In this document: positions 45,346 to 52,987 of the stretch, piece after piece
How the letters are laid out: each line of letters starts with the position of its first letter
Position numbering within the stretch: position 1 is the stretch's first letter
Assembly: GCA_017745595.1 (NCBI GenBank)
Contig: WMBV01000006.1
Coordinates: 169,746 to 233,745, forward strand
DNA length: 64,000 nt
Direction: 5' to 3'
From: Bordetella petrii
GTDB lineage: Bacteria > Pseudomonadota > Gammaproteobacteria > Burkholderiales > Burkholderiaceae_B
Program-made: the position numbers and the translations under genes
Notes under the pieces: model-generated
What the model was told of the DNA's origin: nothing
The model's database searches: none
The model's input: only the letters and a program-made list of their open reading frames with translations

Positions 45346-47403
45346 TCAAGCGGCCAGTGCTTCGGCGGGTTCATCCGCCATTGCCTCGGCATCCTCCGGG
45401 GCGTTTTGCTCCGGGCCTTCTTCCTGCACGGCATCCTGCGGGCCTGCGGCCTTGAAGATGGCGGGCATCCAGCCCGTGCCATCGGCCAGCCGCTCGGCCT
45501 CGCTGGCAATGTCGGCCTTCTTCAACTTCGCCAGCCGGGTTACAGAATCCGGTGCAAACACGGCCACGGCATCCAGAATCACGGCCTTGGAAACATGCTT
45601 GAAGTAGCCTTCTGCGGTCGGCTTCCACCATGCGGCCATGTCGAGGCCCACGGCCTGCGCCAGTTCTGCGCCGCGCTGGTGCGGCGTGGCGCGGGGTGTC
45701 ACCACGTCCACCGTGGAAGCCACGCACACGGCCAGCAGCCGCACCAGTTCATCTTGCGGCTTCGCCAGCAGCACGGCGAACAGTTCGGCGCTGTCCTCCG
45801 GCAAGGCTTCGCCCGCCACCTGTTGCAGTTCGCGCAGCGCCACGGCGGCGGGCGATTCGGGCAAGTCCGGGGCCATGCCTTCCAGCCGGTCTTGCACTTT
45901 GAGGCTTACGCCCAGCGGCAAGTCGTGGCCGTAGTGGCTGCCCTGCAAAACGGTCTGCACCATGCCATGCACCACGGCGGCCAGCGCGGCTTGCGGATGC
46001 CGGGCGACTTCGATTTGCAGCGCGGCGGTGCGGTGGGCGCTCAACTTCTGCGCCAGCCGGTCGGACATGGCGGCGGCCTTGGGCTGCCTGTCGTCGTCTC
46101 CGTCCTCGCCTTCCTCGTCGTTCGCGGCTTCGCCTTCGCCGCCGAAACCCTGCCGAATCCTTTCCAGTGTGCGCAGCGCCTTGGCTTCGGCTTCGCGCAT
46201 CAGGCCGCGATGAATGACGGCCTCGCCGTTGCGGTCGATGGTGACGATGGCTCCGGCTGCGGCCTTCACGTTCGCGCCGTAGTCTTGCAAGCCATCTTCT
46301 AGCGCTTGCAACTGCTCGCCCACGGCTTCGCCTTCCTCCTGCAAGGCATCGGCCTTTTCCTCGTCGTCGGCGTCCAATGCGGCATCCACGGCTTCGGCCA
46401 GTTCGTGCATCCGGGCTTGCAGCTTCTCGATGCGTGCGGCTTCGCGCTTGTTCGGTTCGCGGCGCTCCCTCGGGGCGCGTTGGAAGGTGTGCAGGTCGGC
46501 ATGGGTCGCGCCCGGCGTGGCATCCACCCACGCCCAACCTTCGGCGCGAACATTGGCGGCAATGCCTGCCAGCCGGGTTTGCGCCAGTCGTTCCAGCAGC
46601 GCGGCATCGGTCAGATACACGCCCGCATCGCCTTCCGCAAACAGGTCGCGGCGGATGCCACCGCCTGCGGCTTCGTAGGTGTCCAGCCCTACGAACCGCA
46701 CCAGCGGATGCCGGTAGGCGTCGATTTCGCGCTCGGTCAGGCGTTCGCGCAAGTGGGACGGATGCCGCTGCCACTGCGGGGCATCGTAGAACGCGGCTTC
46801 CTGTGCGGCGTGGTCATCGGTGATGGCAAGCGCCATCAACTGATCGAGCGTGACGGCATCGGCGCGATAGTCGGCCATCAGGCGCGGCGACACGTTCGCC
46901 AGCTTCAAGCGGCGTTGCACCACCAGCGGCGTGACGCTGAAATCCGCCGCAATGTCCTCGATGGGCCGGCCTTCGGCCACCAGCGCGGCGAATGCCTCGA
47001 ACTGGTCGGCGGGGTGCATGGCTTCGCGCTGTACGTTCTCGGTGAGGCTGGCCGTGCGGGCGGTGCCATCGGCTACCAGCAGGCAAGGAACCTCCCATTC
47101 CTTGCTGATGCGGTGCTTTTTCGCCAGCAGCTTCAACGCGGCGAGGCGACGGCCACCGGCGACGACTTCGTAATGCTCGCCATCGGCGGATGCAATCACG
47201 ATCAGGTTTTGCAGCAGGCCGACACGCTGGATGGATGCGGCGAGTTCGGGGATGGACATGCGCGGGGTCTTGCGCACGTTGCGGCCCGTGGGGCGCAACA
47301 CCAGCCGCGACAGCGGAACCAGAATCAGGTTCTTGGTCGGGTCGGCAGCTTCCAGCGCGGGGGCTTGGATGGCGCGGGCTTCGGTAGTGGTAACGGCGTT
47401 CAT
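45346..47403 (-). CDS. Large ParB/RepB/Spo0J-family protein
   Basis: A 685-residue protein with an N-terminal ParB-like domain (LVPLSRLVLRPTGRNVRKTPRMSIPELAASIQRVGLLQNLIVI..GGRRLAALKLL, about 28-120). A central KorB-like helical DNA-binding part follows (IEDIAADFSVTPLVVQRRLKLANVSPRLMADYR). The C-terminal half is long, helical and acidic and is far longer than in ordinary ParB. Such oversized ParB-like proteins are common in leading regions of plasmids and ICEs; whether it partitions with ParA or does something else is open. Confidence 0.9.
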   Translation of the reverse strand: MNAVTTTEARAIQAPALEAADPTKNLILVPLSRLVLRPTGRNVRKTPRMSIPELAASIQRVGLLQNLIVIASADGEHYEVVAGGRRLAALKLLAKKHRISKEWEVPCLLVADGTARTASLTENVQREAMHPADQFEAFAALVAEGRPIEDIAADFSVTPLVVQRRLKLANVSPRLMADYRADAVTLDQLMALAITDDHAAQEAAFYDAPQWQRHPSHLRERLTEREIDAYRHPLVRFVGLDTYEAAGGGIRRDLFAEGDAGVYLTDAALLERLAQTRLAGIAANVRAEGWAWVDATPGATHADLHTFQRAPRERREPNKREAARIEKLQARMHELAEAVDAALDADDEEKADALQEEGEAVGEQLQALEDGLQDYGANVKAAAGAIVTIDRNGEAVIHRGLMREAEAKALRTLERIRQGFGGEGEAANDEEGEDGDDDRQPKAAAMSDRLAQKLSAHRTAALQIEVARHPQAALAAVVHGMVQTVLQGSHYGHDLPLGVSLKVQDRLEGMAPDLPESPAAVALRELQQVAGEALPEDSAELFAVLLAKPQDELVRLLAVCVASTVDVVTPRATPHQRGAELAQAVGLDMAAWWKPTAEGYFKHVSKAVILDAVAVFAPDSVTRLAKLKKADIASEAERLADGTGWMPAIFKAAGPQDAVQEEGPEQNAPEDAEAMADEPAEALAA

Positions 47404-47477
47404 GGTGTATCTCCAATCAAGTGAAACAAGGGAATGGAGGGGAACCGCCCCTCCGGCGGGTAAAAGATCGGAAGGGT

Positions 47478-48308
47478 TCAGGCTTTCAACTGGCGCAGGC
47501 CATCGGCCAGCATCCAGAGGGCGCGATTGAGGCGCACATCGGAATCAATGCCTTGCACCGGGCGGGTCTGCTGGCGGCGCCCGTTGGCGCTGCGGCCATG
47601 CAATCCGCCTTTGGTCAGGTTTTCTTGGGTGCGGTTGAACACGCTCCACAAGTCCGGGCGGCGGTCGTCGAACCGGCGCGGCATCAGGATTTGCGATTCG
47701 GTGATGGGCGCTGGCTTGTTGTCGGTGGGGTCGTACTTGAGGGCCAGCGCGGAACGGGCGAACACTTCGGCCTCGCCTTCGTCCAGCGTGATCGCGCGCA
47801 TGGCATCGCGGGATTCCTTCACCCGCTCGAAGCCGCTCAACACCTCGAAAGCGCCTTCGATGACGGAGCCGGCTACGTCGCCTTTGTGGGGCACGCGCAC
47901 GTCCGCCACGGTGTCGCCGCAGACAAGACCATTGCTGCACACGAACCGGAACATGCCGGCCAGCATCTGATAGCTGCTGGTGCCGTCATGCGAGTTCAGC
48001 AGCACGATTTCGTTAGCCTCCGCGCCGTTGATCTGGCTGGCGTGGCGCAGGCGAATCATGTGTTTCGTGTGCTCGCGCTTGCCTTCATCGCGCACGCGGG
48101 TCTGCGTCACCATGAAGGGCTGGAAGCCTTCTTTCCGAAGCTCGGTCAGCACGGCGGCGGTGGGGATGTAGGCGTACCGCTGCGAACGGCTCTCATGCGG
48201 GGCGTCCGCGAAGATGGACGGCGCGACACGGTGAATCTGGTCATCGGTCAGCGGGTATTCGCTGCGCAGTGCCGGGGAACGGGAAGCGAAACGGGATGCG
48301 AGTTGCAT
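47478..48308 (-). CDS. DUF932-domain protein
   Basis: A 276-residue protein of the phage/plasmid-type DUF932 family (AYIPTAAVLTELRKEGFQPFMVTQTRVRDEGKREHTKHMIRLRH, LNSHDGTSSYQMLAGMFRFVCSNGLVCGDTVADVRVPHKGD). Start ATG 48308 has AGGAGAAA upstream. It lies 74 bases upstream of parB on the same strand and is preceded by a long structured leader. Biochemical function unknown; it is usually found with ParB, RadC and DUF736 on mobile elements. Confidence 0.88.
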   Translation of the reverse strand: MQLASRFASRSPALRSEYPLTDDQIHRVAPSIFADAPHESRSQRYAYIPTAAVLTELRKEGFQPFMVTQTRVRDEGKREHTKHMIRLRHASQINGAEANEIVLLNSHDGTSSYQMLAGMFRFVCSNGLVCGDTVADVRVPHKGDVAGSVIEGAFEVLSGFERVKESRDAMRAITLDEGEAEVFARSALALKYDPTDNKPAPITESQILMPRRFDDRRPDLWSVFNRTQENLTKGGLHGRSANGRRQQTRPVQGIDSDVRLNRALWMLADGLRQLKA

Positions 48309-49096
48309 GGTCTTTCTCCTGACAAAAAGAGGTTTGCTGTTCACACCGCACACCGGATTCCTAGATTCGGAGCCCAGCCTTTCAGCTGTTCGGTGCGGTC
48401 GGCACGAGGAACCCGGTTAGCCCTGTTGCCACCGTCTTTCCTGAGTTCATCGCCCGCGACGGTCAGGAGCGCGCGAACGGGTGCCGTCAAGGAGGCAAGC
48501 GCAGGGTTGGTGCGGCCCGCAGGCGCAGCCGAGGACACGGCCCTGCGTGCCTTGACGGCACACGGGCGCGGGCTACAGTCGCAGACAAGGTGATGAGGTC
48601 AGGGAAGACGGCTGGACATGGCAACGGCCATCCCTATGTGCCGAACCGCACGGCAAGCGAAGCGCGCAGGCCCGGATCTAGAAGCCGGGCCGGAGGCGTC
48701 AGCCGAGCGGAGCGAGGGAACGATGGAAGCCCGTCAGGGGCGAGACGCCGCAGGCGGCTCGATGCGCAACGCGCACGACAGCGCGACCGGCCATGTCTTC
48801 TTGGCCGGGGACGCCCTGACTTCGATGCTCGATGAACATCACGCCCAGGACAGCCCTCATGCACAAGGCATCGAGAAATTGCTTCTGCTGCTGGGACTGC
48901 GATTGGCTTCTGGCCGATCCGGCGCAGCCGGTTCGGCGGTCTTCCAGGGGCGCCAAGCATCGCGCGGCGGGGATAGCCCGCAGGGCTTTCCCCTGGAGGC
49001 AAGCGAAGCGCCGCGGGCGCGAAGGCATCGGCATCGGGCGCAGCAAAAAGAATGGCGCGTCGCCCGAAAGGACGACGCGCCGGGTTGTTAGCGCGA
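48309..49096. other. Gene-free region with a large imperfect stem-loop and diverged repeats
   Basis: No supported gene. At about 48486-48560 a long imperfect inverted repeat brings TGCCGTCAAGG and CCTTGACGGCA together, upstream of the DUF932 gene, recalling the GTCAAGG/CCTTGAC arms in repeats A1 and A2. From about 48650 to 48760 there are diverged relatives of repeat set B (GCGCGCAGGCCCG, GGCCGGAGGCGTCAG). The frame 48618-49091 on the plus strand has the composition of these repeats, not of a gene. Confidence 0.6.
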
Positions 49097-49486
49097 TCAG
49101 CTCGTCGCCGGCGACACCATCGCTTCAAGCTGCTCTATGACGCCCGGCTTAACGAAGACGCAAGGCTGGTTGGCCTCGATCGGCACGTTGAACACCTTGG
49201 CGAACACATGATGCTTCAGGTGCGCCAGCCGGCCCGTGCGATAAGCCTGCTCGGGCTTCAGGCGGCCACCCGGCGAGCCGCTGCGCTGCGGGTCGCATTC
49301 GACTAGCGCGACGAAACCATCGTCGGCCAGCTTCTGGTGCTCGGGGCATAGGCCCCAGCCCGTCTTCGTATGGTGCTCCATGCTTGCACGCAGGCGCTTG
49401 TCGAGCAGGATGGTGCCGGTATCGAACGCTTTGCCGCAGACCAGGCAAACGTGCTGTTCGAGGGAAACATGTGATTTATCGTTCAT
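49097..49486 (-). CDS. Conserved ICE protein with a Cys-rich zinc-finger-like motif
   Basis: A 129-residue protein with CLVCGKAFDTGTILLDKR and GLCPEHQKL near the N-terminus, a Cys-x2-Cys...Cys-x2-His arrangement that could bind zinc. A basic middle and FAKVFNVPIEANQPCVFVKPGVIEQLEAMV follow. I do not recognise a named family. It lies between the DUF932 and radC genes and is preceded by repeat A1, a near copy of the leader of radC, so the two genes probably share regulation. Confidence 0.7.
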   Translation of the reverse strand: MNDKSHVSLEQHVCLVCGKAFDTGTILLDKRLRASMEHHTKTGWGLCPEHQKLADDGFVALVECDPQRSGSPGGRLKPEQAYRTGRLAHLKHHVFAKVFNVPIEANQPCVFVKPGVIEQLEAMVSPATS

Positions 49487-49505
49487 GACGATCTCCGGTT
49501 ACACA

Positions 49506-49651
49506 GGCGGAATTGCCCGGAACCGTCACCAGCACGGCGCAGCGCAAGCGGTCAGGGGTCAAGGACGGCCGGGAGGCCGCAAGCGTGCTTGCACGCGCAG
49601 CCCTTGACGGCGAGAACGCCGTGATACGGTGAAGGGAACAGCAAGACCGCC
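49506..49651. repeat. Structured leader repeat A1 (pairs with 50282-50428)
   Basis: About 146 bases, closely matching 50282-50428, ending 20 bases upstream of the start of the 129-residue protein. Internal dyads: GTCAAGG/CCTTGAC, GCAAGC/GCTTGC and ACGGCG-AGAA-CGCCGT. Duplicated leaders in the same position before two genes indicate a shared promoter or control device. Confidence 0.85.
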
Positions 49652-49754
49652 TCACACCACCACCTACGCACACCTGTCTTCAGCAAGCGCAGGCCCGCGA
49701 GGGCCGTAGCTGCGCCACCGGGCGCAGCAAAAAAGGGGCCGCAGCCCCCCTGTG

Positions 49755-50261
49755 TCAGATCAGGCCACGCTCAGCGAATGACGTAGTGGCCTCGCCGCCG
49801 ACGACGATGTGATCCAGCGTGCGCACGTCCACCAGCGCCAGGGCTTCCTTGAGGCGTTGGGTCAGCAGCTTGTCCGCCTGGCTCGGCTCGGAATTGCCGC
49901 TCGGATGATTGTGCGAAAAGATCACGGCCGCTGCGTTGTGTTGCAGTGCCGTTTTCACGACTTCGCGCGGATACACCGATGCCTGGTCGATGGTGCCGCG
50001 AAACATCTCCACGTATTCGATCAGACGGTTCTGGCTGTCGAGGAACAGCGTAGCGAAAACCTCATGCTCGAAGTTGGCCAGCTTGGTGCGCAGGTAGTCC
50101 TTGACCAGCGCCGGCGAAGTGAACAGCGTCCCGCGCGGAGTTTTCTGGTCGATAACGTACCGCGCAGCTTCCAGAATTTGGTCGGCAGTCGCCGGCAGAT
50201 AGCGCCCCTGGTCGTCACGCACCAGCAGCGAGGAATCGAGAGACAGAGAAAGTTGCGACAT
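49755..50261 (-). CDS. radC: RadC-family JAB/MPN protein
   Basis: A 168-residue RadC-type protein without the N-terminal helix-hairpin-helix domain, the usual ICE form. JAMM metal motif IFSHNHPSGNSEPSQADKLLT, preceded by LFLDSQNRLIEYVEMFRGTIDQASVYPREVVKTAL. Start ATG 50261 was chosen because GGAGC is 7 bases upstream; the first ATG (50267) is too close to it. The role of RadC-like proteins in conjugative elements is unsettled. Confidence 0.93.
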   Translation of the reverse strand: MSQLSLSLDSSLLVRDDQGRYLPATADQILEAARYVIDQKTPRGTLFTSPALVKDYLRTKLANFEHEVFATLFLDSQNRLIEYVEMFRGTIDQASVYPREVVKTALQHNAAAVIFSHNHPSGNSEPSQADKLLTQRLKEALALVDVRTLDHIVVGGEATTSFAERGLI

Positions 50262-50281
50262 GATCATGCTCCGGTTGCTCG

Positions 50282-50428
50282 GGCGGAATTGCCCGGAACC
50301 GGCCTCAGCACGGCGCAGCGCAAGCGGTCAGGGGTCAGCGACGGCCGCCAGGACGCAAGCGCGCAAGGCGCGCGCAGCCCTTGACGGCGAGAACGCCGTG
50401 ATACGGTGAAGGGAACAGCAAGACCGCC
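50282..50428. repeat. Structured leader repeat A2 (pairs with 49506-49651)
   Basis: Second near copy of the structured leader, 21 bases upstream of the radC start. It retains CCCTTGACGGCGAGAACGCC and GTGATACGGTGAAGGGAACA, with most differences in the apical part, as expected for sequences under structural constraint. Confidence 0.85.
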
Positions 50429-50456
50429 CACACCCCGCCCGCAGAGACGACGGATG

Positions 50457-50578
50457 GGCAAGCGCAGCGCGCAGGCCCACAGGGCCGGAGGCGTCAGGGA
50501 TCAAAGCCGGATGGCCATGACTCGGTACGAGGCATGGGGCGTAGCCCGCGAGCCCGACGGCGGAACGCCGGGACGCTC
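50457..50578. repeat. Dispersed repeat B1 downstream of the unknown cargo gene
   Basis: About 122 bases, roughly 85-90 percent identical by eye to 51703-51817 in the same orientation (shared blocks GGCCGGAGGCGTCAGG, GACGGCGGAACGCCGGGACG). Together the copies bracket the gene at 50663-51670. The stretch 50579-50662 is AT-rich and holds nothing else I recognise. Confidence 0.85.
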
Positions 50579-50662
50579 TTTTGTCGCTAAGTTCCTATGA
50601 AATGTGGAGCTTCAACTCGCGATCTATAGGTAACGACGTGACCACACGCATTTAGAGCATCG

Positions 50663-51670
50663 TCAGCAGGTTGGAGATGAAAATTGCTTTGTCCATAGAG
50701 CCGTCGATTCAGTCAAGAACCGCTGTTGCGCAGTCAGCGCTTCCCTCAAATCATTGCCCAAATCGTGGTGCCCCTGACTCAATAGTTCTGCCATCACGGA
50801 CTCGGCGATTTGCGAACCCCGGGGGAATGCCAAAAGCGTGCCTTCGGCCAGTACAGGCGGGAACTCCATGTTCGAACCAGAACCTACCAAGCTCTTCACA
50901 GTCCATAGCATCTGTCCGGCCAAATCCTTGGGGAGCAATACCAGATGAAATCCATCGAGCAGCCATTGCACAGTCAAATGGTTGAGCTGGTAGAGATAGA
51001 GTTTCGAGGCGAGGTGAATGCGCGCGCCAATGCGCTTAGCGACATGCACGGCGCCCGCAAGATGGTGAGATCCGCCACTGTTGTCAAGGAACAAACGGCC
51101 ATCCCAAGCTCGCACGCTAAACGTGTCGGAGCCACGTCCGTGCAGTAGCCGAATTTCGCCATGAGAACAAAGCTCTTTTAAGCTCGCATCATCCAGTCCG
51201 AGCGGGGGCTTTCCTTTTCTGGCATATCGATTCTGCTCATCAATATAGTAGGCACCAAAGACATCCACACTTTCGTGTGGCATATCTGCCGACTTGCTTG
51301 CGGAGATGCCCTCTATATCGCTTGCGTCGCATTCAAAGTGAGGCACCATCGTCACTTGCACTAGCGATCCATGAGGACTTTGGAAAGCCTCCTTAGCGCC
51401 CGAGGCTAAGCCCGAAAATCGGCTCCGCAAAGTAAAGTTGCTGCGATTAAGATTGTCCAGGATGTCCCATCGACGGCGTGAGTCATCAAAAATCTTCGAT
51501 TTTGCGGTGTTGAGGAGCACATTTTTTCCTGCCGACTCCTTGAGCCCCAATAGCTCACGCCAAGCTTCACACCGCTTCCGTACAAGCGCCGGCGGTCGAT
51601 TCCAAAATCTTCGCCACCACGGCCATGTGTGGAGTTCAAGCACAGAAATTGGAAACTCAGAGAGCGACAT
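50663..51670 (-). CDS. Protein of unknown function between direct repeats
   Basis: A 335-residue soluble-looking protein from ATG 51670 (MSLSEFPISVLELHTWPWWRRFW); a longer frame starts inside repeat B2 and is not credible. No catalytic motif stands out. Notable segments are HFECDASDIEGISASKSADMPHESVDVFGAYYIDEQNRYARKG and WDGRLFLDNSGGSHHLAGAVHVAKRIGARIHL. I do not recognise the family. Codon use and GC are lower than in the ICE backbone, and the flanking direct repeats mark it as an acquired cargo gene; a defence role is only guessed from location. Confidence 0.7.
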   Translation of the reverse strand: MSLSEFPISVLELHTWPWWRRFWNRPPALVRKRCEAWRELLGLKESAGKNVLLNTAKSKIFDDSRRRWDILDNLNRSNFTLRSRFSGLASGAKEAFQSPHGSLVQVTMVPHFECDASDIEGISASKSADMPHESVDVFGAYYIDEQNRYARKGKPPLGLDDASLKELCSHGEIRLLHGRGSDTFSVRAWDGRLFLDNSGGSHHLAGAVHVAKRIGARIHLASKLYLYQLNHLTVQWLLDGFHLVLLPKDLAGQMLWTVKSLVGSGSNMEFPPVLAEGTLLAFPRGSQIAESVMAELLSQGHHDLGNDLREALTAQQRFLTESTALWTKQFSSPTC

Positions 51671-51702
51671 CGCATGCATAGGTTGCAAGTACCTGGTAGT
51701 TA

Positions 51703-51817
51703 GGCAAGCGCAGGCCCGCAAGGCCGGAGGCGTCAGGAATCAAAGCCGGGTGGCCGCGACTCGGCATGAGGCGCGGGGCGCAGCCCGCGAGTCCGACGGC
51801 GGAACGCCGGGACGCTC
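51703..51817. repeat. Dispersed repeat B2 upstream of the unknown cargo gene
   Basis: A direct copy of B1 in the same orientation. It lies between the unknown gene and the end of the first metallo-beta-lactamase-fold gene, separating the ICE backbone repeats from the defence-like island. Confidence 0.85.
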
Positions 51818-51871
51818 ATAACGTAGGCGGCAGAAAGCCAATGAACAGCACGTCACGCTCAAACTGCCCGC

Positions 51872-52942
51872 TCAACTCTCTTGCTCTTCGGGGTACTCTG
51901 CTTGAGGAATTGATACCCAGCCATCGCGGGTAATGCCCGCCCCAATGCGGAGATTCTTGCTTTCGGTTGCCGCCCAGTGCCCACCCCGGTGCAATACAGC
52001 GCGAATTACGGACTTCCGCGGGTGATCCTCATCGGCTTTGGCAGAACTGCAAATGGCATTCCAGGTATGCTTGTCCGGCATGCTGTCCAATCGTGGACCA
52101 ACCAGTTGATCCAGAATTTCAGTCGAGACATTGTGTCGCCCGCCATGATGAGGCACCTGGAAATACCGAATGCCTGGCAACGCGAGTCCGGCAAAAGGCG
52201 CGTAGTCAATAACCTCTTGCAGCGCTTCACGCCCGGCATCGCCAGTAAGCATGACACGATGACCGTTCAGAACAGCCGACTGGACCACACTCATTTCATT
52301 TTCACGGCTGGTAGGCTCCGGCGGAAAATATTCCTCGCCCCACAGGGACTTGATGTAGGCGGTCGCGGCCTTCACCACCCGGAATATGCTGCTCAGCGCG
52401 CTATCCAAAGCACTTTCTTCAACAGCTTCCGGTGTCTTCGCGGAGTCCACGATCAGGTCGAAGTAGCGATCTAGTGTGGGTGCCATCACCATGAAGGGAC
52501 CGATGTTCTGCCCCTGAAGAGGGGCATGGATTGGAATTCCCTTCTCAACCGCAAGATCCTCAAGAATTGCCGTGGCATCGTAGATGGAGCGCAATTTCCG
52601 TCTCAGTGCTTCAACTGATTCATAGGTCTCGAATCGATCAATCAACTGATCTGCATAGATCCACGGCCTGTTGATCCAGAGATTTTTGACTGTGCATTGC
52701 TCCAGGACTTTTCGCAGCCCATTGGCGTGATCGCGATCGGGGTGTGTGAGGATCACATGGTCGATGACTGTTGTTCCATAGTACGTCTTCAGGTGCTCGA
52801 CGAGCTGATCTCCCGTATCCAGATACCCACCGTCAACGACGTGCACGCCCTCTGTGCCATTCACCGAATAGCGTAGCGTGATTGCATCCCCGCTTTTCGC
52901 TGTTTCGACGCCAAGAAAATCGATCTCGAAGTAGTCAGCCAT
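51872..52942 (-). CDS. Metallo-beta-lactamase-fold hydrolase, ComEC-C-terminus-like (island protein 1)
   Basis: A 356-residue MBL-fold protein. Metal motifs: HVVDGG (strand and turn), THPDRDH (67-72, the H-x-D-x-D-H form seen in ComEC/Rec2-type hydrolases), MLTGDAGREAL and FQVPHHGGRHN. A helical insert lies at about 95-215. No signal peptide or membrane helix, so cytoplasmic. It is the last gene of the three-gene minus-strand operon, 45 bases after the E2-E1-JAB gene. It may be a nuclease, phosphodiesterase or peptide-bond hydrolase; the sequence does not decide. Confidence 0.88.
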   Translation of the reverse strand: MADYFEIDFLGVETAKSGDAITLRYSVNGTEGVHVVDGGYLDTGDQLVEHLKTYYGTTVIDHVILTHPDRDHANGLRKVLEQCTVKNLWINRPWIYADQLIDRFETYESVEALRRKLRSIYDATAILEDLAVEKGIPIHAPLQGQNIGPFMVMAPTLDRYFDLIVDSAKTPEAVEESALDSALSSIFRVVKAATAYIKSLWGEEYFPPEPTSRENEMSVVQSAVLNGHRVMLTGDAGREALQEVIDYAPFAGLALPGIRYFQVPHHGGRHNVSTEILDQLVGPRLDSMPDKHTWNAICSSAKADEDHPRKSVIRAVLHRGGHWAATESKNLRIGAGITRDGWVSIPQAEYPEEQES

Positions 52943-52987
52943 ACATCCCTTTCGTTTTATGCCAAGAAAGTGCCGGCGGCTTTGCCT

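Noticed and set aside
44460..45509. Long minus-strand frames over the hairpin cluster (including a 159-codon frame at 44629-45108)
   Set aside because: The composition follows the GC-rich stem-loops, no domain is visible, and no ribosome site is convincing. GC-rich sequence gives many such frames.
48618..49091. 157-codon plus-strand frame in the repeat-rich gap
   Set aside because: The protein is low-complexity and repeat-derived, and the same reading appears in diverged repeats elsewhere. I treat it as non-coding.
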